This document shows, piece after piece, positions 1-7,393 of a stretch of 7,554 nt of DNA. The translations under genes were made by a program, and so were the position numbers. Position 1 is the stretch's first letter. The number at the start of each line of letters is the position of its first letter. Origin of the DNA: Lysobacterales bacterium (GTDB taxonomy: Bacteria > Pseudomonadota > Gammaproteobacteria > Xanthomonadales > SZUA-36); NCBI GenBank assembly GCA_026196445.1, contig JAPHTE010000253.1, forward strand, positions 1-7,554, in the 5' to 3' direction. The notes beneath the pieces are model-generated. The model ran no database searches, was not told the DNA's origin, and was given only the letters and a program-made list of their open reading frames with translations.

Positions 1-56
1 CCCACCAGCAATTGAACAAGCCAGGACCGGGACCTTTGGGGATAAGAGTTACAGAT

Positions 57-87
57 TTGAATAATAGCCGTCGTACTTTCGTAAGAT
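57..87 (+). promoter_or_regulatory. Weak candidate sigma70-like promoter upstream of rlmE
   Basis: TTGAAT at 57-62 and TAAGAT at 82-87 each match four of six consensus positions, but the 19-nt spacer is longer than the usual 17. The surrounding leader (1-120) is AT-richer than the genes and has no recognisable coding sequence, so a promoter for the rlmE-ftsH-folP-glmM unit is expected about here. Known biology: in E. coli rlmE-ftsH is a heat-shock (sigma32) operon; I see no convincing sigma32 -10 box (CCCCATnT) here. This call is weak and rests mainly on position. Confidence 0.2.
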
Positions 88-120
88 ATGCTTTAAAGGA
101 AACGGTTTGATTGGTGCAAT

Positions 121-747
121 ATGGGAACTAGAAGTAAAAGCAGCCGCCGTTGGTTGACCGAACATTTCGACGACCAATACGTCAAGCAGGCCCAACAACA
201 GGGCCTGCGCTCGAGGGCGGCGTTCAAACTGATGGAGTTGAATGACAAGTACCACTTCCTGCGCAAGGGCATGCGGGTGGTGGATTTAGGTTCGGCGCCT
301 GGTGGCTGGAGCCAGGTGGTGCAACGTGAACTGGGTGGCAACGGACGGATCATCGCGCTGGATATCCTGCCGATGGATCCCATCGAGGACGTGACATTTA
401 TCGAGGGCGACTTCACCGAGGATGAACCATTGGCACTGTTGGAGGAGGCACTGGGCGGCCAGAATACCGACCTTGTGTTGTCGGACATGGCACCCAATAT
501 GAGTGGAGTGGGTGCAGTGGATCAGCCGCGTGCGATGTATCTTGCAGAACTGGCGTTGGCTTTTGCCGAACAATGGCTGGAGCCAGGGGGCAGTTTCGTT
601 GTCAAAGTATTCCACGGGGAAGGCTTCGACAGTTTTGTGCGTCAAGCACGGTCCCTGTTTGAGAAAGTCCAGGTGTGCAAGCCTGCGGCTTCCCGGCCAC
701 GTAGCCGGGAAGTTTATGTACTGGGGCATCGGCGCAAGCTACAATGA
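121..747 (+). CDS. rlmE: RlmE (FtsJ/RrmJ), 23S rRNA 2'-O-ribose U2552 methyltransferase
   Basis: Heat-shock methyltransferase that uses S-adenosylmethionine to methylate the 2'-OH of U2552 in the A-loop of 23S rRNA, a late step of 50S assembly in the cytoplasm. The product is 208 aa (E. coli 209) and collinear with it. Residues 29-36 (GLRSRAAFK) lead into the SAM-binding motif [12 protein letters not shown] at 54-65; MDP (85-87) and SDMAPNMSG (121-129) follow. The catalytic tetrad is complete: K36, D122, K162 (FVVKVF) and E197 (SRE). The ATG at 121 fits the family N-terminus, and no in-frame start lies just upstream. The nearest Shine-Dalgarno-like run (AAAGGA, 95-100) is 20 nt away, too far to be optimal; it sits better for a small overlapping TTG ORF at 107. 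First gene of the unit, 34 nt before ftsH. Function is very secure. Confidence 0.97.
   Translation: MGTRSKSSRRWLTEHFDDQYVKQAQQQGLRSRAAFKLMELNDKYHFLRKGMRVVDLGSAPGGWSQVVQRELGGNGRIIALDILPMDPIEDVTFIEGDFTEDEPLALLEEALGGQNTDLVLSDMAPNMSGVGAVDQPRAMYLAELALAFAEQWLEPGGSFVVKVFHGEGFDSFVRQARSLFEKVQVCKPAASRPRSREVYVLGHRRKLQ
186..208 (+). other. Perfect 8-bp hairpin early in rlmE
   Basis: GCAGGCCC (186-193) and GGGCCTGC (201-208) are perfect inverted repeats around the 7-nt loop AACAACA. It lies in codons 22-30, inside the translated region, and has no U-run after it, so it is not an intrinsic terminator. It could slow elongation or be a by-product of GC-rich codons. The structure is seen directly; any role is inference. 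Confidence 0.5.
689..712 (+). other. Perfect 9-bp hairpin at the 3' end of rlmE, terminator- or attenuator-like
   Basis: CTTCCCGGC (689-697) and GCCGGGAAG (704-712) pair perfectly around the 6-nt loop CACGTA; a G.U pair at 688/713 can extend the stem. TTTATG follows, only three T residues, so the U-tract is poor for a full terminator. It lies 70 nt before the ftsH TTG and could tune read-through, RNase processing or mRNA stability between rlmE and ftsH. Part of the symmetry is forced by the conserved SR..SRE residues, which carry catalytic E197. Confidence 0.5.
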
Positions 748-769
748 ATCTGACAGATAATCGAGATTT

Positions 770-774
770 GAGGA
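770..774 (+). promoter_or_regulatory. Shine-Dalgarno deciding the ftsH start
   Basis: GAGGA ends 7 nt before a TTG codon at 782 and 16 nt before the in-frame ATG at 791. The spacing favours the TTG, although the ATG would give an N-terminus (MLKNVITW) that aligns with E. coli MAKNLILW. Confidence 0.6.
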
Positions 775-781
775 TAAACGA

Positions 782-2725
782 TTGAATGATATGTTAAAAA
801 ATGTGATTACCTGGGGCATCATCCTTTTGGTGTTGATGTCCATTTTTAATCACTATGGCAATGTTGGCAGTACGCCCGACAAACTCAGCTATTCCGATTT
901 TCTCGATAACGTGAGAAATGGCACCGTCGCCGAAGTCACGATCAGCAGTACTGCAGAGGGCAATTCGATCAAGGGGCGCGATGTCAATGGGCAGGACTTC
1001 CAGACCTTTGGCATGCCCGATCCACGGCTGGTGGATGACCTGGTTGAAAATAATGTCCAGATCACCGCAGAGCCGCCTGAACAGCGTTCGATCATCCTCG
1101 ATTTGTTGATCAATATCATTCCGGTTTTGCTGCTGGTCGGCCTGTGGGTATATTTCATGCGCCAGATGCAGGGCGGTGGTGGCGGCCGGGGAGCGATGTC
1201 CTTTGGCAAGAGCAAGGCCAAGCTGCAGGGTGAAGACCAGATCAAGGTCACTTTTGCCGACGTGGCCGGTGTCGAGGAGGCCAAGGAAGAAGTTGTAGAG
1301 CTGGTAGAGTTCTTGCGTAATCCGGGCAAGTTCCAGAAACTCGGCGGCCATATTCCGCGCGGTGTGCTGATGCTGGGCTCGCCCGGCACCGGCAAGACTC
1401 TGCTTGCGCGCGCCATTGCGGGCGAAGCCAAGGTGCCGTTTTTCTCGATCTCCGGTTCGGATTTTGTCGAGATGTTCGTGGGCGTGGGTGCGTCCCGTGT
1501 TCGTGACATGTTCGACCAGGCCAAGAAACACGCACCCTGTATCATCTTCATTGACGAGATTGATGCCGTCGGCAGGCACCGTGGCGCCGGGCTGGGTGGT
1601 GGACACGACGAACGCGAACAAACCCTGAACCAGTTGCTGGTGGAGATGGACGGCTTCGAGGGCGGTGAAGGTGTTATCGTCATCGCCGCAACCAACCGTC
1701 CCGACGTGCTGGACCCGGCGTTGCTGCGCCCGGGCCGATTCGACCGCCAGGTCGTGGTGCCGTTACCCGATATCCGGGGCCGTGAGGGCATCCTGAAAGT
1801 ACACATGCGCAAGGTGCCACTTGGCAGTGACGTTGAACCACGCACAATTGCACGCGGTACACCCGGTTTTTCGGGCGCCGACCTGGCCAACCTGGTAAAC
1901 GAGGCTGCTTTGTTCGCAGCCAGGGATTCGGCCAAGACCGTGACCCAGGAACATTTTGAACGGGCCAAGGACAAGATCATGATGGGTTCAGAGCGACGCT
2001 CGATGGTCATGTCCGAGAAAGAAAAGCGGCTCACGGCCTACCACGAGGCCGGGCACGCCATCGTCGGGCGCCTGGTGCCCGAACACGACCCGGTCTACAA
2101 GGTGACCATTATCCCGCGCGGCCGGGCACTGGGCGTGACGATGTTCCTGCCCGAGCAGGACAAGTACAGTGTTTCGCGTTTGCAGCTGGACAGCCAGCTG
2201 GCCAGCCTGTTTGGCGGTCGCGTTGCGGAAGAAATCGTATTCGGTGTCGAGAATGTCACAACCGGCGCGTCCAACGACATCGAGCGCGCCACGCAACTGG
2301 CCAGGAACATGGTCACCAAGTGGGGCCTGACCGATGCACTGGGTCCATTGGCTTATGCAGAGGACGAGGACGAAGTATTCCTCGGCCGCTCGGTCACCCA
2401 GCACAAGCACGTGTCCGATGAAACTGCACGCAAGATCGATCTTGAAATCCGGCATATTATCGAGACAGCGCACAAAACGGCGACCGACCTGATCACCGCC
2501 AACCGCGACAAGCTGGAGATCATGACGGAAGCCCTGATGAAGTATGAAACCATCGACACCGGGCAGATCGACCAGATCATGGAAGGCAAGGTACCGTCAC
2601 CGCCAAGCGACTGGGATGACAACAATTCCGATGGCGGCAAGAAAGCCAGTGATGATGCGGCTGATGAGGTTGCGGACAGCTCTGAAAACAAGCCTTCTAT
2701 CGGTGGCGCGGCGGAGCAGCACTGA
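782..2725 (+). CDS. ftsH: FtsH, membrane-anchored ATP-dependent zinc metalloprotease
   Basis: Inner-membrane AAA+ protease that degrades misassembled membrane proteins; in E. coli it also turns over regulators such as sigma32 and LpxC. The 647-aa product (E. coli about 644) has TM1 near 8-24, a periplasmic domain to about 105, TM2 near 106-126 and then a Gly-rich linker. The AAA domain shows Walker A GSPGTGKT (199-206; E. coli has Pro at 200), the pore loop MFVGVG (231-236), Walker B IIFIDE (254-259) and the second region of homology with R316 and R319 as arginine fingers. The protease domain has HEAGH (421-425) and D499 as third zinc ligand. LMKYETID (585-592) is conserved; the last 40 or so residues are acidic and low-complexity. 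TTG at 782 is chosen for Shine-Dalgarno spacing; ATG at 791 would remove only three residues. It is 34 nt after rlmE and 32 nt before folP. Confidence 0.98.
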   Translation: MNDMLKNVITWGIILLVLMSIFNHYGNVGSTPDKLSYSDFLDNVRNGTVAEVTISSTAEGNSIKGRDVNGQDFQTFGMPDPRLVDDLVENNVQITAEPPEQRSIILDLLINIIPVLLLVGLWVYFMRQMQGGGGGRGAMSFGKSKAKLQGEDQIKVTFADVAGVEEAKEEVVELVEFLRNPGKFQKLGGHIPRGVLMLGSPGTGKTLLARAIAGEAKVPFFSISGSDFVEMFVGVGASRVRDMFDQAKKHAPCIIFIDEIDAVGRHRGAGLGGGHDEREQTLNQLLVEMDGFEGGEGVIVIAATNRPDVLDPALLRPGRFDRQVVVPLPDIRGREGILKVHMRKVPLGSDVEPRTIARGTPGFSGADLANLVNEAALFAARDSAKTVTQEHFERAKDKIMMGSERRSMVMSEKEKRLTAYHEAGHAIVGRLVPEHDPVYKVTIIPRGRALGVTMFLPEQDKYSVSRLQLDSQLASLFGGRVAEEIVFGVENVTTGASNDIERATQLARNMVTKWGLTDALGPLAYAEDEDEVFLGRSVTQHKHVSDETARKIDLEIRHIIETAHKTATDLITANRDKLEIMTEALMKYETIDTGQIDQIMEGKVPSPPSDWDDNNSDGGKKASDDAADEVADSSENKPSIGGAAEQH

Positions 2726-2745
2726 ACACGGCAAATTGCCCAAAC

Positions 2746-2750
2746 AGGAG
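2746..2750 (+). promoter_or_regulatory. Shine-Dalgarno for the folP GTG start
   Basis: AGGAG lies 7 nt before the GTG at 2758, a near-ideal spacing that supports this non-ATG start. The resulting N-terminus also fits the family length. Confidence 0.7.
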
Positions 2751-2757
2751 CACTACC

Positions 2758-3591
2758 GTGATCAGCGAACTCAATTGCGCAGGCCGGAAAGTCAAACTCG
2801 ACCAGCCCCGCGTAATGGGTATCCTCAATGTAACCCCTGATTCGTTTTCCGATGGTGGCCTTTGGCTGGATGAAGACGCTGCGGTTAACCACGCTCTGGC
2901 CATGCAGGAAGCTGGTGCGGATATCATCGACGTGGGTGGTGAGTCCACGCGGCCCGGTGCACAAGCCGTAACCCTGGAGCAGGAGTTGGAACGGGTCATC
3001 CCGGTAATCCAGGCGCTGGCATCCAAGTTATCCATTCCGGTTTCCATTGACACCAGTAAACCCGAAGTCATGAATGCTGCCGTGGCGGAGGGCGCCGGCA
3101 TGATCAATGACGTCTGTGCCCTGCGCCAGGAAGGCGCCGTGCAGGCGGCGGCGGAGCTGGCTGTTCCGGTTTGTATCATGCACATGCAGGGGGTGCCACG
3201 CAGTATGCAGGTCAATCCCGTGTACAAAGACGTTGGTGCGGAGGTCAGGCGGTTCTTGCTGGAGCGGGCCGAAGCCTGTGAGCAATATGGTGTGGCCCAG
3301 GAAAATATCGTGCTGGACCCGGGCTTCGGTTTTGGTAAGACATTTAGTCAAAATATCGACTTGTTCCGGGATCTGCCGGCCCTGGTTGCAACGGGCTACC
3401 CGGTATTGGTGGGAATTTCGCGCAAGGCGATGATTGGCCAGATAACCGGACGTGAAACCACCGGGCGCATGTCCGGTTCCGTCGGTGCGGCAGTGCTTGC
3501 CGCCGGAATGGGAGCGGCCATTCTGCGTGTACACGACGTGGAGGAAACAGTGGATGCGCTGAAGGTGGTGTCTGCCCTGGCCCCCGATTAA
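2758..3591 (+). CDS. folP: FolP, dihydropteroate synthase
   Basis: Cytoplasmic TIM-barrel enzyme that joins 6-hydroxymethyl-7,8-dihydropterin diphosphate to p-aminobenzoate to form 7,8-dihydropteroate in folate synthesis; it is the sulfonamide target. The 277-aa product carries both family signatures: MGILNVTPDSFSDGG (20-34) and DVGGESTRPGA (58-68). Active-site positions known from E. coli are all present with an offset of two: N24, T64, R65, D98, N117, D187 (LDPGFGFGKT), K223 (SRKAMIG), R257 and H259. F30 and P66, sites where sulfonamide resistance changes arise, are wild-type, and the STRPGA loop has no insertion of the kind seen in Sul enzymes, so a sulfonamide-sensitive enzyme is inferred. 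It starts at GTG with a good Shine-Dalgarno, 32 nt after ftsH; its TAA is 9 nt before glmM. Confidence 0.97.
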   Translation: MISELNCAGRKVKLDQPRVMGILNVTPDSFSDGGLWLDEDAAVNHALAMQEAGADIIDVGGESTRPGAQAVTLEQELERVIPVIQALASKLSIPVSIDTSKPEVMNAAVAEGAGMINDVCALRQEGAVQAAAELAVPVCIMHMQGVPRSMQVNPVYKDVGAEVRRFLLERAEACEQYGVAQENIVLDPGFGFGKTFSQNIDLFRDLPALVATGYPVLVGISRKAMIGQITGRETTGRMSGSVGAAVLAAGMGAAILRVHDVEETVDALKVVSALAPD

Positions 3592-3600
3592 AATGACCCC

Positions 3601-4944
3601 ATGAAAAATAAATATTTTGGAACGGACGGTATCCGCGGTCACGTTGGGAAACACCCGGTGACGGCCGATTTCATGTTGCGTCTTGGACGCGCGGCTGGCG
3701 TAGTACTGGCAAATGGCGGATCCCGCTCGGTGGTGATCGGTAAGGACACGCGGATCTCCGGTTACATGTTTGAATCGGCGCTCGAGGCCGGTCTTGCGGC
3801 GGCGGGCGCCAACGTGGCTTTGCTCGGGCCGATGCCGACACCGGGCGTCGCCTACCTGACACGTACTCTGAACGCGTGTGCGGGTATTGTAATCAGCGCT
3901 TCACACAACCCGTTTTATGATAACGGCATCAAGTTTTTCTCAGCCGATGGTGAAAAGCTGCCCGACGAGGTCGAGCATGCCATCGAGGCGGAGCTCGATA
4001 AGCCGTTTACAACCGTCTCTTCAGAGAAAATGGGCAAGGCAAGGCGGGTTGAGGACTGTGCCGGCCGATACATCGAGTACTGCAAGGGCACGATCCCGTT
4101 CGAGGTCAGCCTGCGTGGTTTGAAGATCGTGGTCGATTGCGCCAACGGCGCGACCTATCGGGTGGCGCCGGCGGTGATGAGGGAATTGGGTGCCGAGGTG
4201 TTCAGTATCGGTGTGGAGCCCGACGGACTGAATATCAACGACGCCTGTGGTTCGACCTCACCCGGGTTCCTCAGCAAGGCCGTGTTGCAGCACGGTGCCG
4301 ACATCGGTATTGCGCTGGATGGCGATGGCGACCGGGTGATCATGGTGGATGCCAGCGGTGCGATCGTTAACGGCGACGAGTTATTGTATATCGTTGCCGC
4401 GGCACGCCAGGATGCCGGCCAGTTACACGGTGGTGTAGTGGGAACGGTTATGAGTAATTTCGGCATGGAACTGGCTCTGAAGAAACGTGATATCCCCTTC
4501 ATGCGTGCGCCCGTTGGTGACCGATACGTACACAAGGCGCTGGTCGAGAAGGGCTGGACACTCGGCGGAGAGGCTTCCGGCCACCTGTTGTTCCTGGACC
4601 GGGCCAGCACCGGTGACGGCATCGTCAGCGCCCTGCAGGTGTTGGAGGTGATGGTCGAAAAAGGCCAGGCCCTGGCCGAGCTGACCACGGACATCCAGAA
4701 AATGCCCCAGGTGATGATCAACGTGCCGCTGACAGGAAAGGTGTCTGACCTGGAGAGCTCAGACGCTATCAACACCACGGTTGCTGCAGTGGAATCCCGG
4801 TTGGGCGAAACCGGCCGGGTCATCCTGCGTCCGTCCGGCACCGAGCCACTGATCCGGGTCACTCTCGAAGGCATGGATAAAGACCTGGTGCAGGAGCTCG
4901 CCAGCGAATTGGCGGACGTGGTGAAATCCGAACTGGGCGCCTGA
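3601..4944 (+). CDS. glmM: GlmM, phosphoglucosamine mutase
   Basis: Interconverts glucosamine-6-phosphate and glucosamine-1-phosphate, the step before GlmU makes UDP-GlcNAc for peptidoglycan and lipopolysaccharide. The 447-aa product (E. coli 445) has the four alpha-D-phosphohexomutase landmarks: the N-terminal YFGTDGIRG (5-13), SASHNP (99-104) with phospho-acceptor S101, the Mg2+ loop DGDGDR (240-245), the sugar-binding GGEASGH (322-328) and the phosphate-binding loop [11 protein letters not shown] (410-420). S101 must be phosphorylated for activity, as known for the family. The ATG at 3601 matches the family N-terminus; only 9 nt separate it from the folP stop and no clear Shine-Dalgarno is visible, so translational coupling to folP is likely. 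An earlier ATG at 3593 is out of frame and stops after three codons. This is the last gene of the plus-strand unit; the next gene is convergent. Confidence 0.98.
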   Translation: MKNKYFGTDGIRGHVGKHPVTADFMLRLGRAAGVVLANGGSRSVVIGKDTRISGYMFESALEAGLAAAGANVALLGPMPTPGVAYLTRTLNACAGIVISASHNPFYDNGIKFFSADGEKLPDEVEHAIEAELDKPFTTVSSEKMGKARRVEDCAGRYIEYCKGTIPFEVSLRGLKIVVDCANGATYRVAPAVMRELGAEVFSIGVEPDGLNINDACGSTSPGFLSKAVLQHGADIGIALDGDGDRVIMVDASGAIVNGDELLYIVAAARQDAGQLHGGVVGTVMSNFGMELALKKRDIPFMRAPVGDRYVHKALVEKGWTLGGEASGHLLFLDRASTGDGIVSALQVLEVMVEKGQALAELTTDIQKMPQVMINVPLTGKVSDLESSDAINTTVAAVESRLGETGRVILRPSGTEPLIRVTLEGMDKDLVQELASELADVVKSELGA

Positions 4945-4955
4945 CAGCCAGGCGC
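4937..4955 (+). terminator. Hairpin over the glmM stop codon, weak terminator candidate
   Basis: GCGCCTG (4937-4943) and CAGGCGC (4949-4955) form a perfect 7-bp stem with the loop ACAGC; the glmM stop TGA (4942-4944) lies in it. No T-run follows directly; the nearest is CCTTCTTT about 18 nt later. A terminator is expected here because the next gene is convergent, but this lacks the canonical U-tract. Confidence 0.3.
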
Positions 4956-5030
4956 GGATAAGAACGGCTAGTCCTTCTTTACTTCAAAGGCGGGGACCTT
5001 CTCCAGCGTTGGCGCGGTGTTCCGAGGGTT

Positions 5031-5058
5031 GGCACCCGCCCGTAAACCGGCGGGTGTC
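5031..5058. terminator. Hairpin between convergent glmM and kbl, possible bidirectional terminator
   Basis: CACCCGCC (5033-5040) and GGCGGGTG (5049-5056) pair perfectly around an 8-nt loop; a wobble at 5032/5057 and a G-C pair at 5031/5058 extend the stem to 10 bp. On the minus strand it begins 3 nt past the kbl stop, where a terminator is expected. Neither strand has a T-run immediately after it, so it may act by stabilising the 3' end of the tdh-kbl mRNA or with Rho. The rest of 4945-5061 contains only an unassigned coding-like open frame on the minus strand, described in the findings. Confidence 0.4.
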
Positions 5059-5061
5059 CAC

Positions 5062-6249
5062 TCAGTCTTTCAAAACGCCAAGTTCATTGCCCACCTTGAC
5101 AAAGGCTTCGACAGCACGGTCCAGGTGGTGGGTTTCATGGGCCGCGGACAGCTGCACGCGGATCCTGGCCTCGCCTTTCGGCACCACCGGGAAGAAGAAA
5201 CCGATGACGTAAATGCCCTCGTCCAGCAAACGTGCGGCGAACTGCTGCGCCAGCGGTGCGTCGTACAGCATGATCGGCACGATCGGGTGTACGCCAGGCT
5301 TGATATCAAAGCCGGCAGCGGTCATCTGTTTACGGAAGTACCGCGTGTTGTCCTCGAGCTTGTCCCTGAGGTCGGTCGATGAAGACAGCATTTCAAAGAC
5401 CTTGATCGAGGCGGCGACCAGCGGTGGCGGTAATGTATTCGAAAACAGGTAAGGGCGTGAACGCTGGCGCAGCAGGTCTATGATTTCCCGCCGGCCGGTG
5501 GTGAACCCCCCGGAACCGCCGCCAAGCGCCTTGCCCAGGGTCGAGGTGAATACATCCACCTTGTCCATGACACCGTGGTGTTCGGCTGAACCCCGCCCGG
5601 TGGCGCCCAGAAAACCGGTGGCGTGGCTGTCGTCAACCATGACCAGGGCATCGTAACGCTCTGCCAGCGTAGTGATCTGGTCCAGTTTTGCAATGTAACC
5701 ATCCATGCTGAATGCGCCGTCGGTGGCGATCAACCGGGTGCGGCAATCCTGGGTTGACTGCAGAATTTGCTCCAGGGCCGCCATGTCGCTGTTGGGATAA
5801 CGGTGGCGTTGCGCCTTGCACAAACGAATGCCATCGATGATCGAGGCGTGGTTGAGTGCGTCAGATATCACAGCGTCTTCCGCCCCCAGCAGGGTTTCGA
5901 ACAGACCACCGTTGGCGTCGAAACAGGAGGTATACAGGATCGTATCGGCTGTACCGAAAAAATCTGAAATGGTGCCTTCGAGCTGCTTGTGCAGGTCCTG
6001 TGTGCCACAGATGAAACGCACCGAGGCGAGACCAAAACCATGTTTGTCGAGCGCGCTGTGCGCGGCAGCGATGACATCGGGGTTATCCGCCAGGCCCAGG
6101 TAATTGTTGGCGCAGAAGTTGAGCACTTCAGACCCGTCCTGGACCTTGATTTCTACGCTTTGCGGCGTCGTGATGACGCGTTCGGTCTTGAACAGGCCGG
6201 CGTCGCGGATTTCTTCCAGTGTTGTGTCGAGGTAATCCAGTGAAACCAT
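5062..6249 (-). CDS. kbl: Kbl, 2-amino-3-ketobutyrate CoA ligase (glycine C-acetyltransferase)
   Basis: PLP-dependent cytoplasmic enzyme that cleaves 2-amino-3-ketobutyrate with CoA to glycine plus acetyl-CoA, the second step of threonine breakdown after Tdh. The 395-aa product (E. coli 398) is a collinear alpha-oxoamine synthase: [11 protein letters not shown] (44-54), [15 protein letters not shown] (70-84), [15 protein letters not shown] (108-122), [12 protein letters not shown] (129-140), [11 protein letters not shown] (203-213) with D206 and H209 contacting the PLP ring, and TLGKALGG (237-244) with the Schiff-base lysine K240. RSRPYLFSN (263-271) and FFFPVVPKG (351-359) follow. The ATG at 6249 is chosen because AAGGAG lies 5 nt upstream and the N-terminus matches the family. 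A longer frame from a GTG at 6300 would add 17 residues, run into tdh and has no such support. It follows tdh by 28 nt in one apparent operon and is convergent with glmM. Confidence 0.97.
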   Translation of the reverse strand: MVSLDYLDTTLEEIRDAGLFKTERVITTPQSVEIKVQDGSEVLNFCANNYLGLADNPDVIAAAHSALDKHGFGLASVRFICGTQDLHKQLEGTISDFFGTADTILYTSCFDANGGLFETLLGAEDAVISDALNHASIIDGIRLCKAQRHRYPNSDMAALEQILQSTQDCRTRLIATDGAFSMDGYIAKLDQITTLAERYDALVMVDDSHATGFLGATGRGSAEHHGVMDKVDVFTSTLGKALGGGSGGFTTGRREIIDLLRQRSRPYLFSNTLPPPLVAASIKVFEMLSSSTDLRDKLEDNTRYFRKQMTAAGFDIKPGVHPIVPIMLYDAPLAQQFAARLLDEGIYVIGFFFPVVPKGEARIRVQLSAAHETHHLDRAVEAFVKVGNELGVLKD

Positions 6250-6254
6250 GTCTA

Positions 6255-6260
6255 CTCCTT
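6255..6260 (-). promoter_or_regulatory. Shine-Dalgarno for kbl
   Basis: On the minus strand AAGGAG sits 5 nt before the ATG at 6249. It settles the start against the upstream GTG at 6300 in the same frame. Confidence 0.75.
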
Positions 6261-6277
6261 GCGGGTTTTTACTGTAT

Positions 6278-7321
6278 TCAGATTGTGCCGGTCCAGTCAC
6301 AGACCACCTTGCCGCATTGCCCGTCTCGCATCAGCTGGAAACCGGTCTGGAAATCATCGATTGGGATGTGGTGTGTCATTGCTCTGTGCAACGGGAAGCC
6401 CGTCAACACCATCTGGGTCATCTTGTACCAGGTTTCGTACATGCGCCGGCCATAGATGCCGTGCAGCTCGAGGCCCTTGAAGATGATCTGGTCCCAGTCC
6501 ACCCCGGTGCCGGACGGCAGGATGCCGAGCATGGCCACCTGGGCCCCGTTGTACATGTGGTGCAGCAGGTCGTTGAAGGCAGCGGGCTGTCCTGACATCT
6601 CCATGCCGATATCGAAGCCGTCGATATGGATTTCCTTGACGATGTCGGCTATGGACTCGCGCTTGACGTTGATGGTTCGCGTGGCACCCATCTCGGCGGC
6701 CAGGTTCAGCCGGTAATCGTTGACGTCGGTAATGACGATATGGCGCGCACCCACGTGCTTGCAGATACCGGCGGCGATGATGCCGATGGGTCCGGCGCCG
6801 GTGATCAACACGTCCTCGCCGACCAGGTCGAATTGGAGAGCGCAATGTGCAGCGTTGCCAAAGGGATCAAAAAAGGCCGCCAGTTCGGGGGCGATGGCGT
6901 CCGGAATCGGCCACAGGTTGTTCGATGGAACCACGATGTATTCCGCAAAGGCACCATCACGGTTGACACCGATGCCGATGGTGTTCGGGCACAGGTGGCG
7001 TTTGCCGGCACGGCAGTTGCGGCAGTGTCCGCAGATGATGTGGCCTTCAGCGGAGACGCGGTCACCCGGCTTGTAACCGGTGACGCCTTCACCGACTTCG
7101 ACGATCCTGCCGACAAATTCGTGGCCGATGACCAGGCCGGACGGTATGGTCCTTTGCGCCCATTCGTCCCAATTGTAAATGTGCACATCGGTGCCGCAAA
7201 TGGCCGTTTTTTCGACCTTGATCAGTACTTCGTTTGTGCCTGTGGTGGGAACGGGAACTTCTTCCATCCAGATGCCTTCAGCGGCATCGCGTTTGACCAG
7301 GGCACGCATGGTTTGGGTCAT
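6278..7321 (-). CDS. tdh: Tdh, L-threonine 3-dehydrogenase (zinc-dependent, NAD+)
   Basis: Medium-chain zinc dehydrogenase that oxidises L-threonine to 2-amino-3-ketobutyrate with NAD+; the product goes to Kbl, encoded next. The 347-aa protein (E. coli 341) has the catalytic-zinc region [16 protein letters not shown] (39-54) with C42 and GHE with H67 and E68, and the structural zinc cysteines C97, C100, C103 and C111. H94 corresponds to the E. coli residue linked to threonine specificity. The Rossmann motif GAGPIG (175-180) and D199 at the end of the next strand favour NAD+ over NADP+. IDWxxxIFKG-like (275-283) and [14 protein letters not shown] (288-301) are typical of bacterial Tdh. The ATG at 7321 has AAAGGAG 6 nt upstream; M5 aligns with the E. 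coli start but has no such site. It is the promoter-proximal gene of tdh-kbl. Confidence 0.97.
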   Translation of the reverse strand: MTQTMRALVKRDAAEGIWMEEVPVPTTGTNEVLIKVEKTAICGTDVHIYNWDEWAQRTIPSGLVIGHEFVGRIVEVGEGVTGYKPGDRVSAEGHIICGHCRNCRAGKRHLCPNTIGIGVNRDGAFAEYIVVPSNNLWPIPDAIAPELAAFFDPFGNAAHCALQFDLVGEDVLITGAGPIGIIAAGICKHVGARHIVITDVNDYRLNLAAEMGATRTINVKRESIADIVKEIHIDGFDIGMEMSGQPAAFNDLLHHMYNGAQVAMLGILPSGTGVDWDQIIFKGLELHGIYGRRMYETWYKMTQMVLTGFPLHRAMTHHIPIDDFQTGFQLMRDGQCGKVVCDWTGTI

Positions 7322-7327
7322 TGATTG

Positions 7328-7334
7328 CTCCTTT
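7328..7334 (-). promoter_or_regulatory. Shine-Dalgarno for tdh
   Basis: AAAGGAG on the minus strand lies 6 nt before the ATG at 7321, a strong and well-spaced site that supports the slightly longer N-terminus (MTQTMRAL) over starting at the second Met. Confidence 0.75.
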
Positions 7335-7360
7335 GCTGTACCAACACCCGGCTTGAATTC

Positions 7361-7391
7361 ACGGGTCCTAATCGGGAGGAACTTAACCCGT
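7361..7391. repeat. Inverted repeat in the tdh leader
   Basis: ACGGGT (7361-7366) and ACCCGT (7386-7391) are perfect 6-bp inverted arms 19 nt apart. The pair lies just downstream of the candidate -10 box and would span the predicted transcription start. It could be an operator half-site pair or a leader hairpin, but repeats this short arise often by chance. Confidence 0.25.
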
Positions 7392-7393
7392 TA

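Noticed and set aside
57..95. Heat-shock (sigma32) promoter before rlmE
   Set aside because: A TTGAA-like -35 exists, but no CCCCATnT-like -10 at the right distance; only a partial match around 82-89.
3..110. Open frame entering from the left edge and ending at TGA 108-110, as the tail of an upstream gene
   Set aside because: 35 open codons, but with AT-rich and rare codons (ATA, AGA) and no recognisable C-terminus. The divergent yhbY common beside rlmE in gammaproteobacteria is not visible either: there is no minus-strand ATG in 1-120.
794..2034. Long antisense open frames (275 and 381 codons) opposite ftsH
   Set aside because: They lie opposite a strongly conserved gene, encode Arg/Ser/Pro- or His/Gln-rich sequence typical of shadow frames in GC-rich DNA, and match no family I recognise.
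2183..2206. Overlapping inverted repeats in ftsH (7-bp stem at 2183-2200 and the 10-bp palindrome GCTGGCCAGC at 2197-2206)
   Set aside because: They arise from repeated CAG/CTG/GCC codons for L, Q, A and S in a conserved helix; no U-tract or regulatory position.
2730..2740. GGCAAATTGCC palindrome between ftsH and folP
   Set aside because: Too short to form a stable hairpin and no family of operators is recognised; likely chance.
4155..4874. 239-codon antisense frame opposite glmM
   Set aside because: It is a shadow of glmM: Ser/Thr/Pro-rich, no recognisable domain, no supporting ribosome site.
6250..6300. 17-codon N-terminal extension of kbl from a GTG at 6300
   Set aside because: It overlaps the end of tdh, has no family counterpart, and a strong SD lies 5 nt before the ATG at 6249.
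6626..7324. 232-codon plus-strand frame opposite tdh
   Set aside because: It mirrors the tdh coding sequence, with Asp/Val/Gly-rich translation from reversed codons; tdh itself is complete with all zinc ligands.
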